DNA of 64,000 bases. Origin: Thermopolyspora sp040678635 (GTDB lineage: Bacteria > Actinomycetota > Actinomycetes > Streptosporangiales > Streptosporangiaceae). The stretch is from NCBI RefSeq assembly GCF_040678635.1, contig NZ_JBFATZ010000006.1, positions 186,001 to 250,000 on the forward strand, read 5' to 3'. Every line of letters begins with the position of its first letter. Within the stretch, counting starts at the first letter, position 1. The notes under the pieces were generated by a model. That model had not been told where the DNA came from and did not search any database. It worked only from the letters and a program-made list of their open reading frames with translations. Shown one piece after another: positions 7,977-15,873 of the stretch. The translations under genes were made by a program, and so were the position numbers.

Positions 7977-8954
7977 GTGACGTTCAACCGTTTGTTGTCG
8001 TGTATATTGGTCACCTTTGTCGTGATGGTGACCGGATGCAGCGGCGCCAAGGAGAACCCCTCCGCCGGACTGGAGCGGACCCAGCTCACCGTCGGCACCA
8101 TTCCGGTCGTGGACACCGCCCCCCTGGAGATCGCCGTACGCCGGGGGCTGTTCAAGGCCGAGGGGCTGGACGTGAAGCTGAAGGTCGTCGCCGGCGGCGC
8201 GGAGGCGATCCCCCTGATGAGAAGCGGTGAACTGCAGATCAGCATTGGCGCCTACGTCCCCTACTTCAACATGGTCGCCACGAAGCAGGCGGACCTGAAG
8301 ATCGTCGCCGAGGGGTCGCAGAGCGCGCCCGGGACGCATCTCATCGTCGTGCCCCCGGACAGCCCCATCCGGACGCCGCAGGACCTGAAGGGCAAGAAGA
8401 TCGCCGTCAACACCAAGTACAGCGTCGCGTCCATGCTGGTGCGGGTCGCGGCCAAGGCGTACGGCGTGACGCTCGACGAGGAGCGCAACTTCGTCGAGAC
8501 GCCCTTCCCGCAGATGCAGGCCGCGCTGACCTCGAAGAAGGTGGACGCGGCTCAGGTCGTCGAGCCGTTCGGCACCCAGATCGCCCAGGCGACGGGCGCC
8601 CGGGTGATCTGGGACACCTCGCAGGCGGCGACGAAGGAGTTCCCGATCTCCGGATACGCCGCGCTGACCGACTTCGTCACGAAGAACCCGAAGACCGTCG
8701 CGGCGTTCCAGCGGGCGCTGGCGAAGGGTCAGGCGCTCGCGACCGACCGGGCGACGCTCATCGCCACCATCCCGCAGTTCACGCAGATCTCGCCGGAGCT
8801 CGCGAACAACGTCGCCATCGTCAACTTCCCCACCTCGGTCAACGCCACCCGGCTGCAGCGGGTCGCGGACACCATGCGCGAGTACGACCTGCTCAAGGAC
8901 GACCTCGACGTGGCGAAGATGATCGTCGCGCCCATCCCGACAACCTCCCGCTGA
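7977..8954 (+). CDS. NMT1/SsuA-type ABC substrate-binding lipoprotein (orphan)
   Basis: 325 aa. A short signal peptide with lipobox VTGC (Cys21), then a periplasmic-binding fold of the nitrate/sulfonate/thiamine-precursor type: VGTIPVVDTAPLEIAVRRGLF, GLDVKLKVVAGG and LKGKKIAVNTKYS. Such proteins deliver sulfonates, taurine, nitrate or pyrimidines to ABC importers. GTG at 7977 is chosen because GGAGG lies just upstream and the signal peptide begins there; upstream codons in the frame look non-coding. No permease or ATPase partner is adjacent, so it must work with components elsewhere. Confidence 0.8.
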   Translation: MTFNRLLSCILVTFVVMVTGCSGAKENPSAGLERTQLTVGTIPVVDTAPLEIAVRRGLFKAEGLDVKLKVVAGGAEAIPLMRSGELQISIGAYVPYFNMVATKQADLKIVAEGSQSAPGTHLIVVPPDSPIRTPQDLKGKKIAVNTKYSVASMLVRVAAKAYGVTLDEERNFVETPFPQMQAALTSKKVDAAQVVEPFGTQIAQATGARVIWDTSQAATKEFPISGYAALTDFVTKNPKTVAAFQRALAKGQALATDRATLIATIPQFTQISPELANNVAIVNFPTSVNATRLQRVADTMREYDLLKDDLDVAKMIVAPIPTTSR

Positions 8955-8968
8955 GCCGGGCGAGACGG

Positions 8969-8993
8969 GCCCGGGGCGGGATGGGCCCCGGGC
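8969..8993. terminator. Bidirectional terminator hairpin
   Basis: A perfect 9-bp stem GCCCGGGGC/GCCCCGGGC with a 7-nt loop lies between two convergent genes, 14 bp after one stop and 5 bp from the other. No U tract, as usual in GC-rich actinobacteria. Confidence 0.75.
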
Positions 8994-8997
8994 ACGC

Positions 8998-9843
8998 TCA
9001 GCCCTTGACGGCCCCCGCGGTCAGCCCTTCGACGATATAGCGGCGGATCGCGGCGAACATGACCAGGGTCGGGATCACCGAGATCACGGTGGCGGCGGAC
9101 ATGGATCCCCAGTCGATGTCGTACTGGGTGATGAACGAGTTCATCGCCACCGGGATGGTCTTGGCGTCCTCGCTGTCGATGAAGGTGATCGCGAGAAACA
9201 ACTCGTTCCAGCACTGCACGAAACCGAAGATGAACGTCGCCGCGATGCCCGGGAGCATGACCGGGATCACGACCCGGGCCATCGCGGTGAGCCGCGAGGC
9301 GCCGTCCACCTGGGCCGCCTCCTCCAGCGCGACGGGCACCCGCTCGTAGAAGCCGCGCATGATGATCGTGCTGAACGGCACGAGCATGGCGACGTAGACG
9401 AGCATGAGCCCGGCCAGCCGGTTGAGCAGGCCGAGGTCCGACATGAGCAGGTAGAGCGGGCCCAGCGCGATGAACAGCGGGATCATCTGGGTGACCAGGT
9501 AGGCCATCATGAGCGCGCCCCGGCCGCGGAACTCGAAGCGGGCCAGGACGTAGCCGCCGAGCACGCCGATGACGGTGACGACGGCGGCCGAGACCAGCGA
9601 CACCATCAGGCTGTTGAGCAGGTAGGCGCCGAAGTCGGCGAAGGAGAACAGTTCCTCGTAGTGCTCCAGGGTCGGGTTGCCCGGCCAGTAGCGCAGCGGC
9701 ACGGTGAAGATCTCGCTCTTCGGCTTGAGCGAGGTGATCACCACCCAGTACAGCGGGAACAGCGTGATCAGGAGCCAGACGGTGAGCACGGCCGCCTTGG
9801 CGGCCCTGGCGAGCCGGGCGGCGGGACGGGCGGGGCGGGTCAT
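8998..9843 (-). CDS. Carbohydrate ABC transporter permease, MalG type
   Basis: 281 aa, about six TM helices. The cytoplasmic EAA loop that docks the ATPase is present (EEAAQVDGASRLTAMARVVIPV), as is the family N-terminal FPLYWVVITSLKP. The ATG overlaps the upstream permease stop by four bases (ATGA), so the two are coupled. It would form the channel with the MalF-type permease; no ATPase gene is in the cluster, as is common in actinobacteria where a shared MsiK-type ATPase serves several importers. Confidence 0.9.
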   Translation of the reverse strand: MTRPARPAARLARAAKAAVLTVWLLITLFPLYWVVITSLKPKSEIFTVPLRYWPGNPTLEHYEELFSFADFGAYLLNSLMVSLVSAAVVTVIGVLGGYVLARFEFRGRGALMMAYLVTQMIPLFIALGPLYLLMSDLGLLNRLAGLMLVYVAMLVPFSTIIMRGFYERVPVALEEAAQVDGASRLTAMARVVIPVMLPGIAATFIFGFVQCWNELFLAITFIDSEDAKTIPVAMNSFITQYDIDWGSMSAATVISVIPTLVMFAAIRRYIVEGLTAGAVKG

Positions 9844-10733
9844 CGGGCCTTCTCGAAGCGGGTGGCGTTGAGGTAGAAGACGCTGAAGGCGAGCAGCAGG
9901 CCGAGGGCGAGCAGGCCCACCGCGCCGGCCCGGCCGTAGTCGCCGCCGGCCACCTGCTGGATGAGGAACGTGGTGACGATGTCGGTGGAGCCCGCGGGGC
10001 CGCCGCCGGTCATGGCGTAGATCAGGTCGGGGAAGTTGAGGATCCAGATGATCCGCAACAGCACGATCAGCGCCAGCGTGGGGCGGATGTGCGGGAGCGT
10101 GACGTGCCAGAACCGGCGCAGCCGGGAGGCGCCGTCGACGGCCGCCGCCTCGTAGAGCTCCTTCGGCACCGACTGCAGCGCCGCGATGATCATGATGGCG
10201 AAGAAGGTCACGCCGTACCAGACGTTGGCGATGATCACCGAGGTCATCGCCCAGCCCGGGGAGGCGAGGAAGCCGATGCGCTCGTCGATGATCCCGGCCT
10301 TCAGCAGCAGGTCGTTGATCACGCCGAACTGGCCGTTGCACATCCACCGCCACAGCAGCCCGATGAGGAAGCCCGACATCGCCCACGGGAAGAACACCCA
10401 GGCCTGGTAGAGGCCACGGCCGCGGAAGTGGCGGCGCAGCAGCAGGGCCAGGCCGAAGCCGAGGAAGAACTGGAAGAACAGCGAGACCGCCACCCAGACG
10501 CCGGTGTTGCGCAGCGCCGTCCAGAACCGGGGCTCGGCCAGGACGGCGCGGAAGTTCTCCAGACCGACGAACGGGGTGGCGGTGATGTCGAACAGGTTGT
10601 ACCGCTGGAAGGCGATCACGTTCCCGCGAATCATCGGGTAGTAGGTGAACAGCGCGACGAAGACGACGCCCGGGAGCAGGCACAGGGCGATGAACCCGGC
10701 CTTGCGCGCGGTGAACGGGGGGCGCTTGCTCAC
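9840..10733 (-). CDS. Carbohydrate ABC transporter permease, MalF type
   Basis: 297 aa, six TM helices, with an EAA loop (YEAAAVDGASRLRRFWHVTLPH) and the MalF-like N-terminus LLPGVVFVALFTYYPMI. GTG at 10733 is the only reasonable start. It lies 51 bp downstream of the binding-protein gene and overlaps the MalG-type gene by four bases, in one leftward operon. Confidence 0.9.
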   Translation of the reverse strand: MSKRPPFTARKAGFIALCLLPGVVFVALFTYYPMIRGNVIAFQRYNLFDITATPFVGLENFRAVLAEPRFWTALRNTGVWVAVSLFFQFFLGFGLALLLRRHFRGRGLYQAWVFFPWAMSGFLIGLLWRWMCNGQFGVINDLLLKAGIIDERIGFLASPGWAMTSVIIANVWYGVTFFAIMIIAALQSVPKELYEAAAVDGASRLRRFWHVTLPHIRPTLALIVLLRIIWILNFPDLIYAMTGGGPAGSTDIVTTFLIQQVAGGDYGRAGAVGLLALGLLLAFSVFYLNATRFEKAR

Positions 10734-10784
10734 CGGGCGGCTCCGTCGTCGGGGAGGAAACCGTGGGTCATGTGCCGATGGTCC

Positions 10785-12056
10785 TCAGGAGACCTTCTTC
10801 GCCTGGTCCTGCCAGAAGGCGTCCCAGTCCTTGAGCACCTGCGCGACCGTTGTACCGCCGGTGAGCAGGGACTGCACGTCGCGGTCGGAGTCGACGAGGA
10901 ACTGGCTCCAGCCCGGGTAGTCCACCGGCCTGATGGTGATCACCTGCTTGGGGTCCTGCTGCGCCTCCAGGTACGCCTTCCAGGCGCCCTGCGAGAACTG
11001 CGGATCCTGCTGCGCGGACGCGGCGATCGGGATCAGCGAGTTGCCCTTGGCGAAGCGGATGCTCTGCGCGGGCTCCGACAGGAACTGCACCAGCTTGACC
11101 GCCTCGGCCTTGTGCGCGCTGAACGAGGTCACGCCCCAGCCCGCGTAGCCGACCGGCTGGAAGGCGTAGCCGGTGGGGCCCTTCGGGATCGGGGCCGTGG
11201 CCCAGTTCCGCAGCCCGCTCTCCTCGACCGTCTTGATCACCTCGGGGTCCTGGATGAGCATGCCGGTGACGCCGGAGGTGAAGCCCTGCACCATCTCCGG
11301 GTAGCCCCAGGACACCGAGTCCGGCGGCGACGCCTCCTTGAAGATCTTGACGAAGAGCTCCAGGGCCTGCGCCGCCTCGGGCGTGGAGAAGATCGTCCGC
11401 TTGTCCTTGAGGTAGAAGGACTTCTCCGGGTCGAGGGCCTCCCCGTTGTACGCGCTGATCATCTGCACGGCGTAGTCGGCCCCGCCCTTGCCGCCGCGGA
11501 ACGAGTATCCGTACTTCCCGCCGGTCGTCATCTTCTTGGCCGCCTCGTACAGCTCCTGCCAGGTGGTCGGCGGCGAGCTGATCCCCCTGTCGGTGCGGTA
11601 GAACAGCGTGCGCTGGTAGAAGCCGTACGGAATCAGGTAGGCCTTGCCCCCGACCTCGACGGCCTTCTTGCGGGTGAGCTCGGTGAGCTCGTTCCAGCCG
11701 GCCCACTGGGTGGTGGGCAGCTCCAGCAGCCAGCCGTTGTTGGAGAAGGACTTGGCGGTGTGGTCGCGCACCTCGACCACGTCGAGGTCCTTCTTCGTCT
11801 GCATGATCTGGGTGATCTTCTGGTCGGCGGAGTCCAGCGGCGGCGAGACCAGCTCGACCTCGACGCCGGGGTTCGCCTTCTCGAAGTCGGCGAGCAGGCT
11901 CTTGATGAGCTTGGTCCGGTCCGGGCTGGTGAGGCTCTCGATCATGCGGAGCCGTACGGTGCCGCCCGAGCCGTCCGAGCCGCTCCCGGAGCCTCCGCAG
12001 GCGGCGAGCGTCAGGGTGACCGCGGCCAGGGTCGCGAGGAAGGGGGATCTTCTCAT
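10785..12056 (-). CDS. Family 1 extracellular sugar-binding lipoprotein
   Basis: 423 aa. Signal peptide with lipobox TLAAC (Cys20), a Gly/Ser linker, then a family 1 solute-binding protein (ADFEKANPGVEVELVSPP; PTTWQELYEAAKKM; a C-terminal LKDWDAFWQDQAKK). It captures a sugar or oligosaccharide and hands it to the two downstream permeases. A perfect 14-bp palindrome lies 17 bp upstream of its start codon and should put this operon under the adjacent LacI repressor. The ligand cannot be deduced. Confidence 0.9.
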   Translation of the reverse strand: MRRSPFLATLAAVTLTLAACGGSGSGSDGSGGTVRLRMIESLTSPDRTKLIKSLLADFEKANPGVEVELVSPPLDSADQKITQIMQTKKDLDVVEVRDHTAKSFSNNGWLLELPTTQWAGWNELTELTRKKAVEVGGKAYLIPYGFYQRTLFYRTDRGISSPPTTWQELYEAAKKMTTGGKYGYSFRGGKGGADYAVQMISAYNGEALDPEKSFYLKDKRTIFSTPEAAQALELFVKIFKEASPPDSVSWGYPEMVQGFTSGVTGMLIQDPEVIKTVEESGLRNWATAPIPKGPTGYAFQPVGYAGWGVTSFSAHKAEAVKLVQFLSEPAQSIRFAKGNSLIPIAASAQQDPQFSQGAWKAYLEAQQDPKQVITIRPVDYPGWSQFLVDSDRDVQSLLTGGTTVAQVLKDWDAFWQDQAKKVS

Positions 12057-12073
12057 CAGAGGTCTCCGTTCTC

Positions 12074-12087
12074 TGACAGCGCTGTCA
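12074..12087. promoter_or_regulatory. LacI-type operator upstream of the sugar importer
   Basis: TGACAGCGCTGTCA is a perfect 14-bp palindrome with a central CG, the form bound by LacI/GalR proteins. It fills the short gap between the PLP-enzyme stop and the binding-lipoprotein start, so a bound repressor would block the importer genes. A near-identical copy lies at 12840. Confidence 0.8.
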
Positions 12088-13281
12088 TCACGCTAAGCGG
12101 TCAACCCGCCTCAGCGCTAGAGCGAGATCCTCGATCAGCACGTCCGCCGACTCCAGGCCGACGGAGAGACGGACGAATCCGACGGGGATCCCCATCGTGG
12201 CCCGAACCGACTCCTCGGTGGTGAGCGCGGGGGCGTTGGCGAGGCTCTCGTAGCCGCCCCAGGACACGCCGATGCGGAAATGCCGCAGCCGGTCGAGGAA
12301 CGCGGCCACCTCGGCGCGGTCGTCGGTGTCCAACTCGATGCCGAACACGCTGGAGAAGCCGGTCATCTGGCGCAGCGCCTGCGCGTGGCCGGGGTGCTCG
12401 GGCAGGCCCGGATGGTGGACGGCGCGCACGCGGGGGCGCCCGGCGAGGAAGCGGGCCACGGCGAGGCCGCGCTCCTGGTGGGCGGCCATGCGGACGGGCA
12501 GCGTGCGCAGGCCCTTGACCACCTTGGCGGCGTCGTGGGGGGACATGGCCGCGCCGTAGAGCTGGTATTCGGTGAGCGCGAGCGGGCGGATCAGGCGGGA
12601 CGGCCCGGCCACGACGCCGCCGACCAGGTCGCCGTGGCCGCCGATGTACTTCGACAGCGAGTGCACCACCAGGTCCACGCCGAGCGTGAGCGGCTTCTGG
12701 AAGATCGGGGTCGACCAGGTGTTGTCCATGACCGACACCAGGCCGCGCGAGCGCGCCCAGGAGGCCACGGCGGCGATGTCGACGACGTCGTAGCGCATGT
12801 ACGACGGTGACTCGAAGTACAGTACTCGCGTGGTAGGTCTGATAGCGCTGTCAAGTACGTCGGGGTCGCCGACGTGGTCATGAGTGACGCCGAACTTCCC
12901 CAGGTAGCGCAGAAACTGGGTGGTCGGCCCGTACACCGAGCCCAGCACGAGCACGTGGTCGCCCGCCGACACCAGCGAGGAGATCGTCGCCGCGATCGCA
13001 CCCATGCCCGAGCCGAAGCACTTGGCCCGCTCCGTCCGCTCCAGCGCGGCGAGCTTGCGCTGCACGAGGTCCACGGTGGGGTTGGTGCCGCGCCAGTAGA
13101 CGTACCGCTCGTCCTCGTCCTTGATCGCCTCCGCGAGGTCGCCGGCCGTGCGGAAGGTGAACAGGGAGTTCTCGTACACCGGCGGATGCACCGCCCCCAT
13201 GATCCACGGCTCGTCCTCGCCGAGCCGCCCGCAGATCCAGTCGTCGTCGAGTTCGGCACGCGTGTGCAGTTCTTCACCCAT
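12088..13281 (-). CDS. Cys/Met metabolism PLP-dependent enzyme (cystathionine lyase/synthase family)
   Basis: 397 aa, full length. The PLP lysine is in HSLSKYIGGH (Lys211), the pyridine-N aspartate in VMDNTW (Asp186), and the phosphate-binding stretch is CFGSGMGAIAA. The family covers cystathionine beta- and gamma-lyases, gamma-synthase and methionine gamma-lyase; the exact reaction is not readable. It is upstream of, and co-directional with, a sugar importer, and divergent from the LacI gene only 11 bp away, so its promoter must overlap the 5' end of lacI. Coupling of a C-S lyase-type enzyme to sugar uptake is unusual and could point to a sulfur- or amino-containing glycoside. Confidence 0.85.
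   Translation of the reverse strand: MGEELHTRAELDDDWICGRLGEDEPWIMGAVHPPVYENSLFTFRTAGDLAEAIKDEDERYVYWRGTNPTVDLVQRKLAALERTERAKCFGSGMGAIAATISSLVSAGDHVLVLGSVYGPTTQFLRYLGKFGVTHDHVGDPDVLDSAIRPTTRVLYFESPSYMRYDVVDIAAVASWARSRGLVSVMDNTWSTPIFQKPLTLGVDLVVHSLSKYIGGHGDLVGGVVAGPSRLIRPLALTEYQLYGAAMSPHDAAKVVKGLRTLPVRMAAHQERGLAVARFLAGRPRVRAVHHPGLPEHPGHAQALRQMTGFSSVFGIELDTDDRAEVAAFLDRLRHFRIGVSWGGYESLANAPALTTEESVRATMGIPVGFVRLSVGLESADVLIEDLALALRRVDRLA
12840..12853. promoter_or_regulatory. Second LacI-type operator, inside the PLP-enzyme gene
   Basis: TGATAGCGCTGTCA matches the upstream operator at 13 of 14 positions. It lies within the coding region (codons of LDSAIR near residues 143-148), about 766 bp from the first. 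An intragenic auxiliary operator could support repression by looping or act as a roadblock. Alternatively it only reflects coding constraint. Confidence 0.6.
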
Positions 13282-13292
13282 GGGGCGAGCCT

Positions 13293-14312
13293 ATGACGCC
13301 GGTGCGCAGGCCGACCATGGCGGATGTCGCCCGCCACGCCGGGGTAAGTTTGAAGACCGTCTCCCGGGTCGTCAACCAGGAGCCGCACGTCAGCGCGGCG
13401 GTGCAGCGGCGCGTGCTGGACGCGATCACCGCGCTCGGGTTCCGCCGCAACGAGGCGGCCAGCCGGCTGGCGCGCGGGGCGTCCATGCTCACCATCGGGC
13501 TGATCATGGAGAACATCTCCAACGAGTACTACTCGCGGCTCGCCAAGGCCGTGGAGACGGCCGCCGCCGAGCACGAGGCGCTGGTGGTGTTCGGCTCCTA
13601 CGAGGAGCTGCCCGAGCGGGAGCGCATGCTGATCGAGTCCATGTACGCCAGGGGCGTCAGCTCGCTGATCGTGGTGCCGTCGGCGGGCGACCACACCTGG
13701 CTCGCCGAGCACCTGGCCGCCGGGCTCACCGCCGTCTTCGTCGACCGCACGCCCGCGGGGCTGCCCGCCGCCGACGTGGTGCTCCTGGACGACCTGCGCG
13801 GCGGGCGCATCGCCGCCGAGCACCTGCTCGCCCGCGGGCACCGCCGCGTCGCGCTGCTGTCGGACGACGCCGGGCTCAGCTCGGTGCACGACCGGGCCAC
13901 GGGCTTCCGGTCGGCGTACGAGGCGGCGGGGGCGCCGGTGGACGAGCGGCTCGTCGTGCGCGGCGTCTTCGACCCGTGGCGGGTGGCGCAGGAGGCGGCC
14001 AAGCTGCTCGACCTCGCCGATCCGCCGACCGCGTTCTTCGCCACGAACAACCGGGCGGCGATCGGCATCCTGCAGGCGCTGCGGGAACGTTCCGAACGGC
14101 CGGCGTACGTGGGGTTCGACGACTTCGGGCTGGCCGACGTGTTCAACCCGGGGGTGACCGTGGTGCGCTACGACACCGCACGCCTCGGCCGCAGCGCCGT
14201 GGACCTGCTGCTCGACCGGTCCCGGGACGCGCCCCGGACGGTGCGCGTGCCGGTCGAGCTGGTCGCGCGCGGCTCCGGCGAGATCCCGCCCCCGCCGCGT
14301 CCGGAGAGATGA
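13293..14312 (+). CDS. LacI family transcriptional regulator
   Basis: 339 aa. The N-terminal helix-turn-helix and hinge are complete (TMADVARHAGVSLKTVSRVVN), followed by a periplasmic-binding-like effector domain (IGLIMENISNEYYSRLAKAVE; VGFDDFGLADVFNPGVTVV). It very probably represses the divergent PLP-enzyme and importer operon through the TGACAGCGCTGTCA sites, with the imported sugar or a derivative as inducer. ATG at 13293 is taken; ATG at 13317 would clip the HTH. Only 11 bp separate the divergent start codons and no ribosome binding site is visible, so a leaderless or very short leader is likely. Confidence 0.9.
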   Translation: MTPVRRPTMADVARHAGVSLKTVSRVVNQEPHVSAAVQRRVLDAITALGFRRNEAASRLARGASMLTIGLIMENISNEYYSRLAKAVETAAAEHEALVVFGSYEELPERERMLIESMYARGVSSLIVVPSAGDHTWLAEHLAAGLTAVFVDRTPAGLPAADVVLLDDLRGGRIAAEHLLARGHRRVALLSDDAGLSSVHDRATGFRSAYEAAGAPVDERLVVRGVFDPWRVAQEAAKLLDLADPPTAFFATNNRAAIGILQALRERSERPAYVGFDDFGLADVFNPGVTVVRYDTARLGRSAVDLLLDRSRDAPRTVRVPVELVARGSGEIPPPPRPER

Positions 14313-14356
14313 CGGAGGCGACGGCCCCCCGGGTCGGGGTGGCCGTCGCCTCCGTC
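14311..14356. terminator. Strong terminator after the LacI gene
   Basis: A perfect 16-bp stem (GACGGAGGCGACGGCC at 14311-14326 with its complement at 14341-14356) encloses a 14-nt loop that can pair further (CCCC/GGGG). It starts at the lacI stop codon and faces the convergent YihY gene. Confidence 0.85.
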
Positions 14357-14449
14357 GCGAAGGTCCGTACGGCGAGGATCGGCGGACGTCCGCGGAGGAT
14401 CTGGGGAAGAGGACGATCTGCGGAGGATCTGGGAAGGAGCGGCGAGGAG

Positions 14450-15547
14450 CTACGCCAGGCCCGAGCCGCTTTGTTGGTTCTTGGGGAATTTGCGGGTGTC
14501 GCGGGGCTCGACGTACGGCTCGGCCGCCGCGGGGTGGCCGCCCGCGATGGCGCGGCCGCGTTCGAGCTCGGCGTTGAACTCGGCGCCGAGCAGGATCGCG
14601 ATGTTGCTGATCCACAGCCAGACCAGGAAGATGATCACCGCGGCGAGGCTGCCGTAGATCTTGTTGTAGGAGCCGAAGTTCGCCACGTAGAGGGCGAACA
14701 CGGCCGAGGCGGCCAGCCACAGGACCAGCGCGAGCAGGCCGCCGGGGTTCACCCAGCGGAAGCCTCGTCTGGCGTTGGGGGCCGCCCAGTACAGCAGCGC
14801 GAACAGGAAGCTCACCACCAGCAGGATGATCGGCCACTTGACGATGTCCCACGCGGTGACGGCGGCCTGGCCGAGCCCGAGCAGGTCGCCGGCGCGCCGC
14901 GCCAGCGGGCCGGAGATCACCACGACGATCGCCATCGCGGCGAGCAGCACCAGGGTCAGCAGGGTGACGCCGACGCGGATCGGCATCGTCTTCCAGATCG
15001 GGCGGCCCTCGGGGATGTCCCAGATGGCGTTGGACGCGCGCATGAACGCCGCGACGTACCGAGAGGCCGACCAGACGGCCGCGACGAGACCGATCAGGGC
15101 GGCGATGCCCGCGCCGAATCGCGCCTTCTGCAGCTCGGTGAGCGCGGCGACGAGCACCTCCCGCACCTGGCCGGGCACCAGCTCGCCGACGCTCGTGATC
15201 AGCGATTGGGACAGCGCCGCCCCGCCGAGCCCCACCAGGGACACGACCACGAGGAGGCCCGGGAAGATGGACAGCACCGCGTAGTAGGTGAGGGCCGCCG
15301 CCCAGTCCGTCAGGTTGTCCTTCTTGAACTCGCCGACGGTGCGCTTCACGGCGTCCCGCCAGGAGGGCGGCGGCAGTTCGGTCGGGGCGCCCGGCGGTTC
15401 CGCGCCCGCCCCCGCGTCCGGTCCGGGGCCGTCCCGGCGGCCCTCGGGCGGACCCTGGTACGGGTCCGCGCCGGGGCCGCCGTGCCGGTCCTCTCGCGGC
15501 GGGGCCTCGCGGCCCGCCCGCGCACGCGTCTCGATGTCGTCACGCAT
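14450..15547 (-). CDS. YihY/BrkB family membrane protein
   Basis: 365 aa. A Pro/Gly-rich cytoplasmic N-terminus of about 60 residues precedes the YihY domain: WAAALTYYAVLSIFPGLLVV, VWSASRYVAAFMRASNAIWDI and a last block with GSYNKIYGSLAAVIIFLVWL and LGAEFNAELE, about six TM helices in all. The family was once mis-named ribonuclease BN and is probably an envelope protein of unknown function. ATG at 15547 is chosen; GTG 15 bases upstream is possible. Last gene of a leftward run with the DUF4235, DUF3618 and holin-like genes. Confidence 0.85.
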   Translation of the reverse strand: MRDDIETRARAGREAPPREDRHGGPGADPYQGPPEGRRDGPGPDAGAGAEPPGAPTELPPPSWRDAVKRTVGEFKKDNLTDWAAALTYYAVLSIFPGLLVVVSLVGLGGAALSQSLITSVGELVPGQVREVLVAALTELQKARFGAGIAALIGLVAAVWSASRYVAAFMRASNAIWDIPEGRPIWKTMPIRVGVTLLTLVLLAAMAIVVVISGPLARRAGDLLGLGQAAVTAWDIVKWPIILLVVSFLFALLYWAAPNARRGFRWVNPGGLLALVLWLAASAVFALYVANFGSYNKIYGSLAAVIIFLVWLWISNIAILLGAEFNAELERGRAIAGGHPAAAEPYVEPRDTRKFPKNQQSGSGLA

Positions 15548-15558
15548 CGCGGCGAACC

Positions 15559-15873
15559 TCACCGTCTCCGGTGCCCGGCAAGGACCCTGTCCTCCCTGGC
15601 CTCCCGGATACGGCGCTCCGGGAACCGCCTGAGGTCCTTGCGGACGCTCTGCACGGCGGCCCGGCGGGTGGCGGCCTTCACCAGCCCGTACACCGCGCCC
15701 TGCGCGGCGGCGGCGAGCAGCACGTCGCGCCAGTTGCGCTCCGGGTCGCGGGCGTCCGCCGGGGCGTGTTCCTCGCCGACGGCCTTCGTCCACACCCGGT
15801 TGAACAGTTTCACCGCCAGCATTCCTCCGACGAGGCTGACCAGCAGCGACAACCCCTTGTAGAGCAGATTCAC
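15559..15873 (-). CDS. DUF4235 small membrane protein
   Basis: 104 aa (109 if the upstream ATG at 15888 is used). One N-terminal TM helix (GLSLLVSLVGGMLAVKLFNRVW), a short linker, a second hydrophobic stretch (DVLLAAAAQGAVYGLVKAATRR) and a basic tail; this is the DUF4235 pattern. GTG at 15873 overlaps the DUF3618 stop by four bases (GTGA), which favours coupled translation. Function unknown; consistently found with DUF3618 and holin-like genes in actinobacteria. Confidence 0.75.
   Translation of the reverse strand: MNLLYKGLSLLVSLVGGMLAVKLFNRVWTKAVGEEHAPADARDPERNWRDVLLAAAAQGAVYGLVKAATRRAAVQSVRKDLRRFPERRIREAREDRVLAGHRRR

Noticed and set aside
10089..12224. 711-codon open frame on the plus strand over the sugar importer
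   Set aside because: Antisense shadow of two clear ABC transporter genes; composition is Glu/Arg/Gly/His low complexity.
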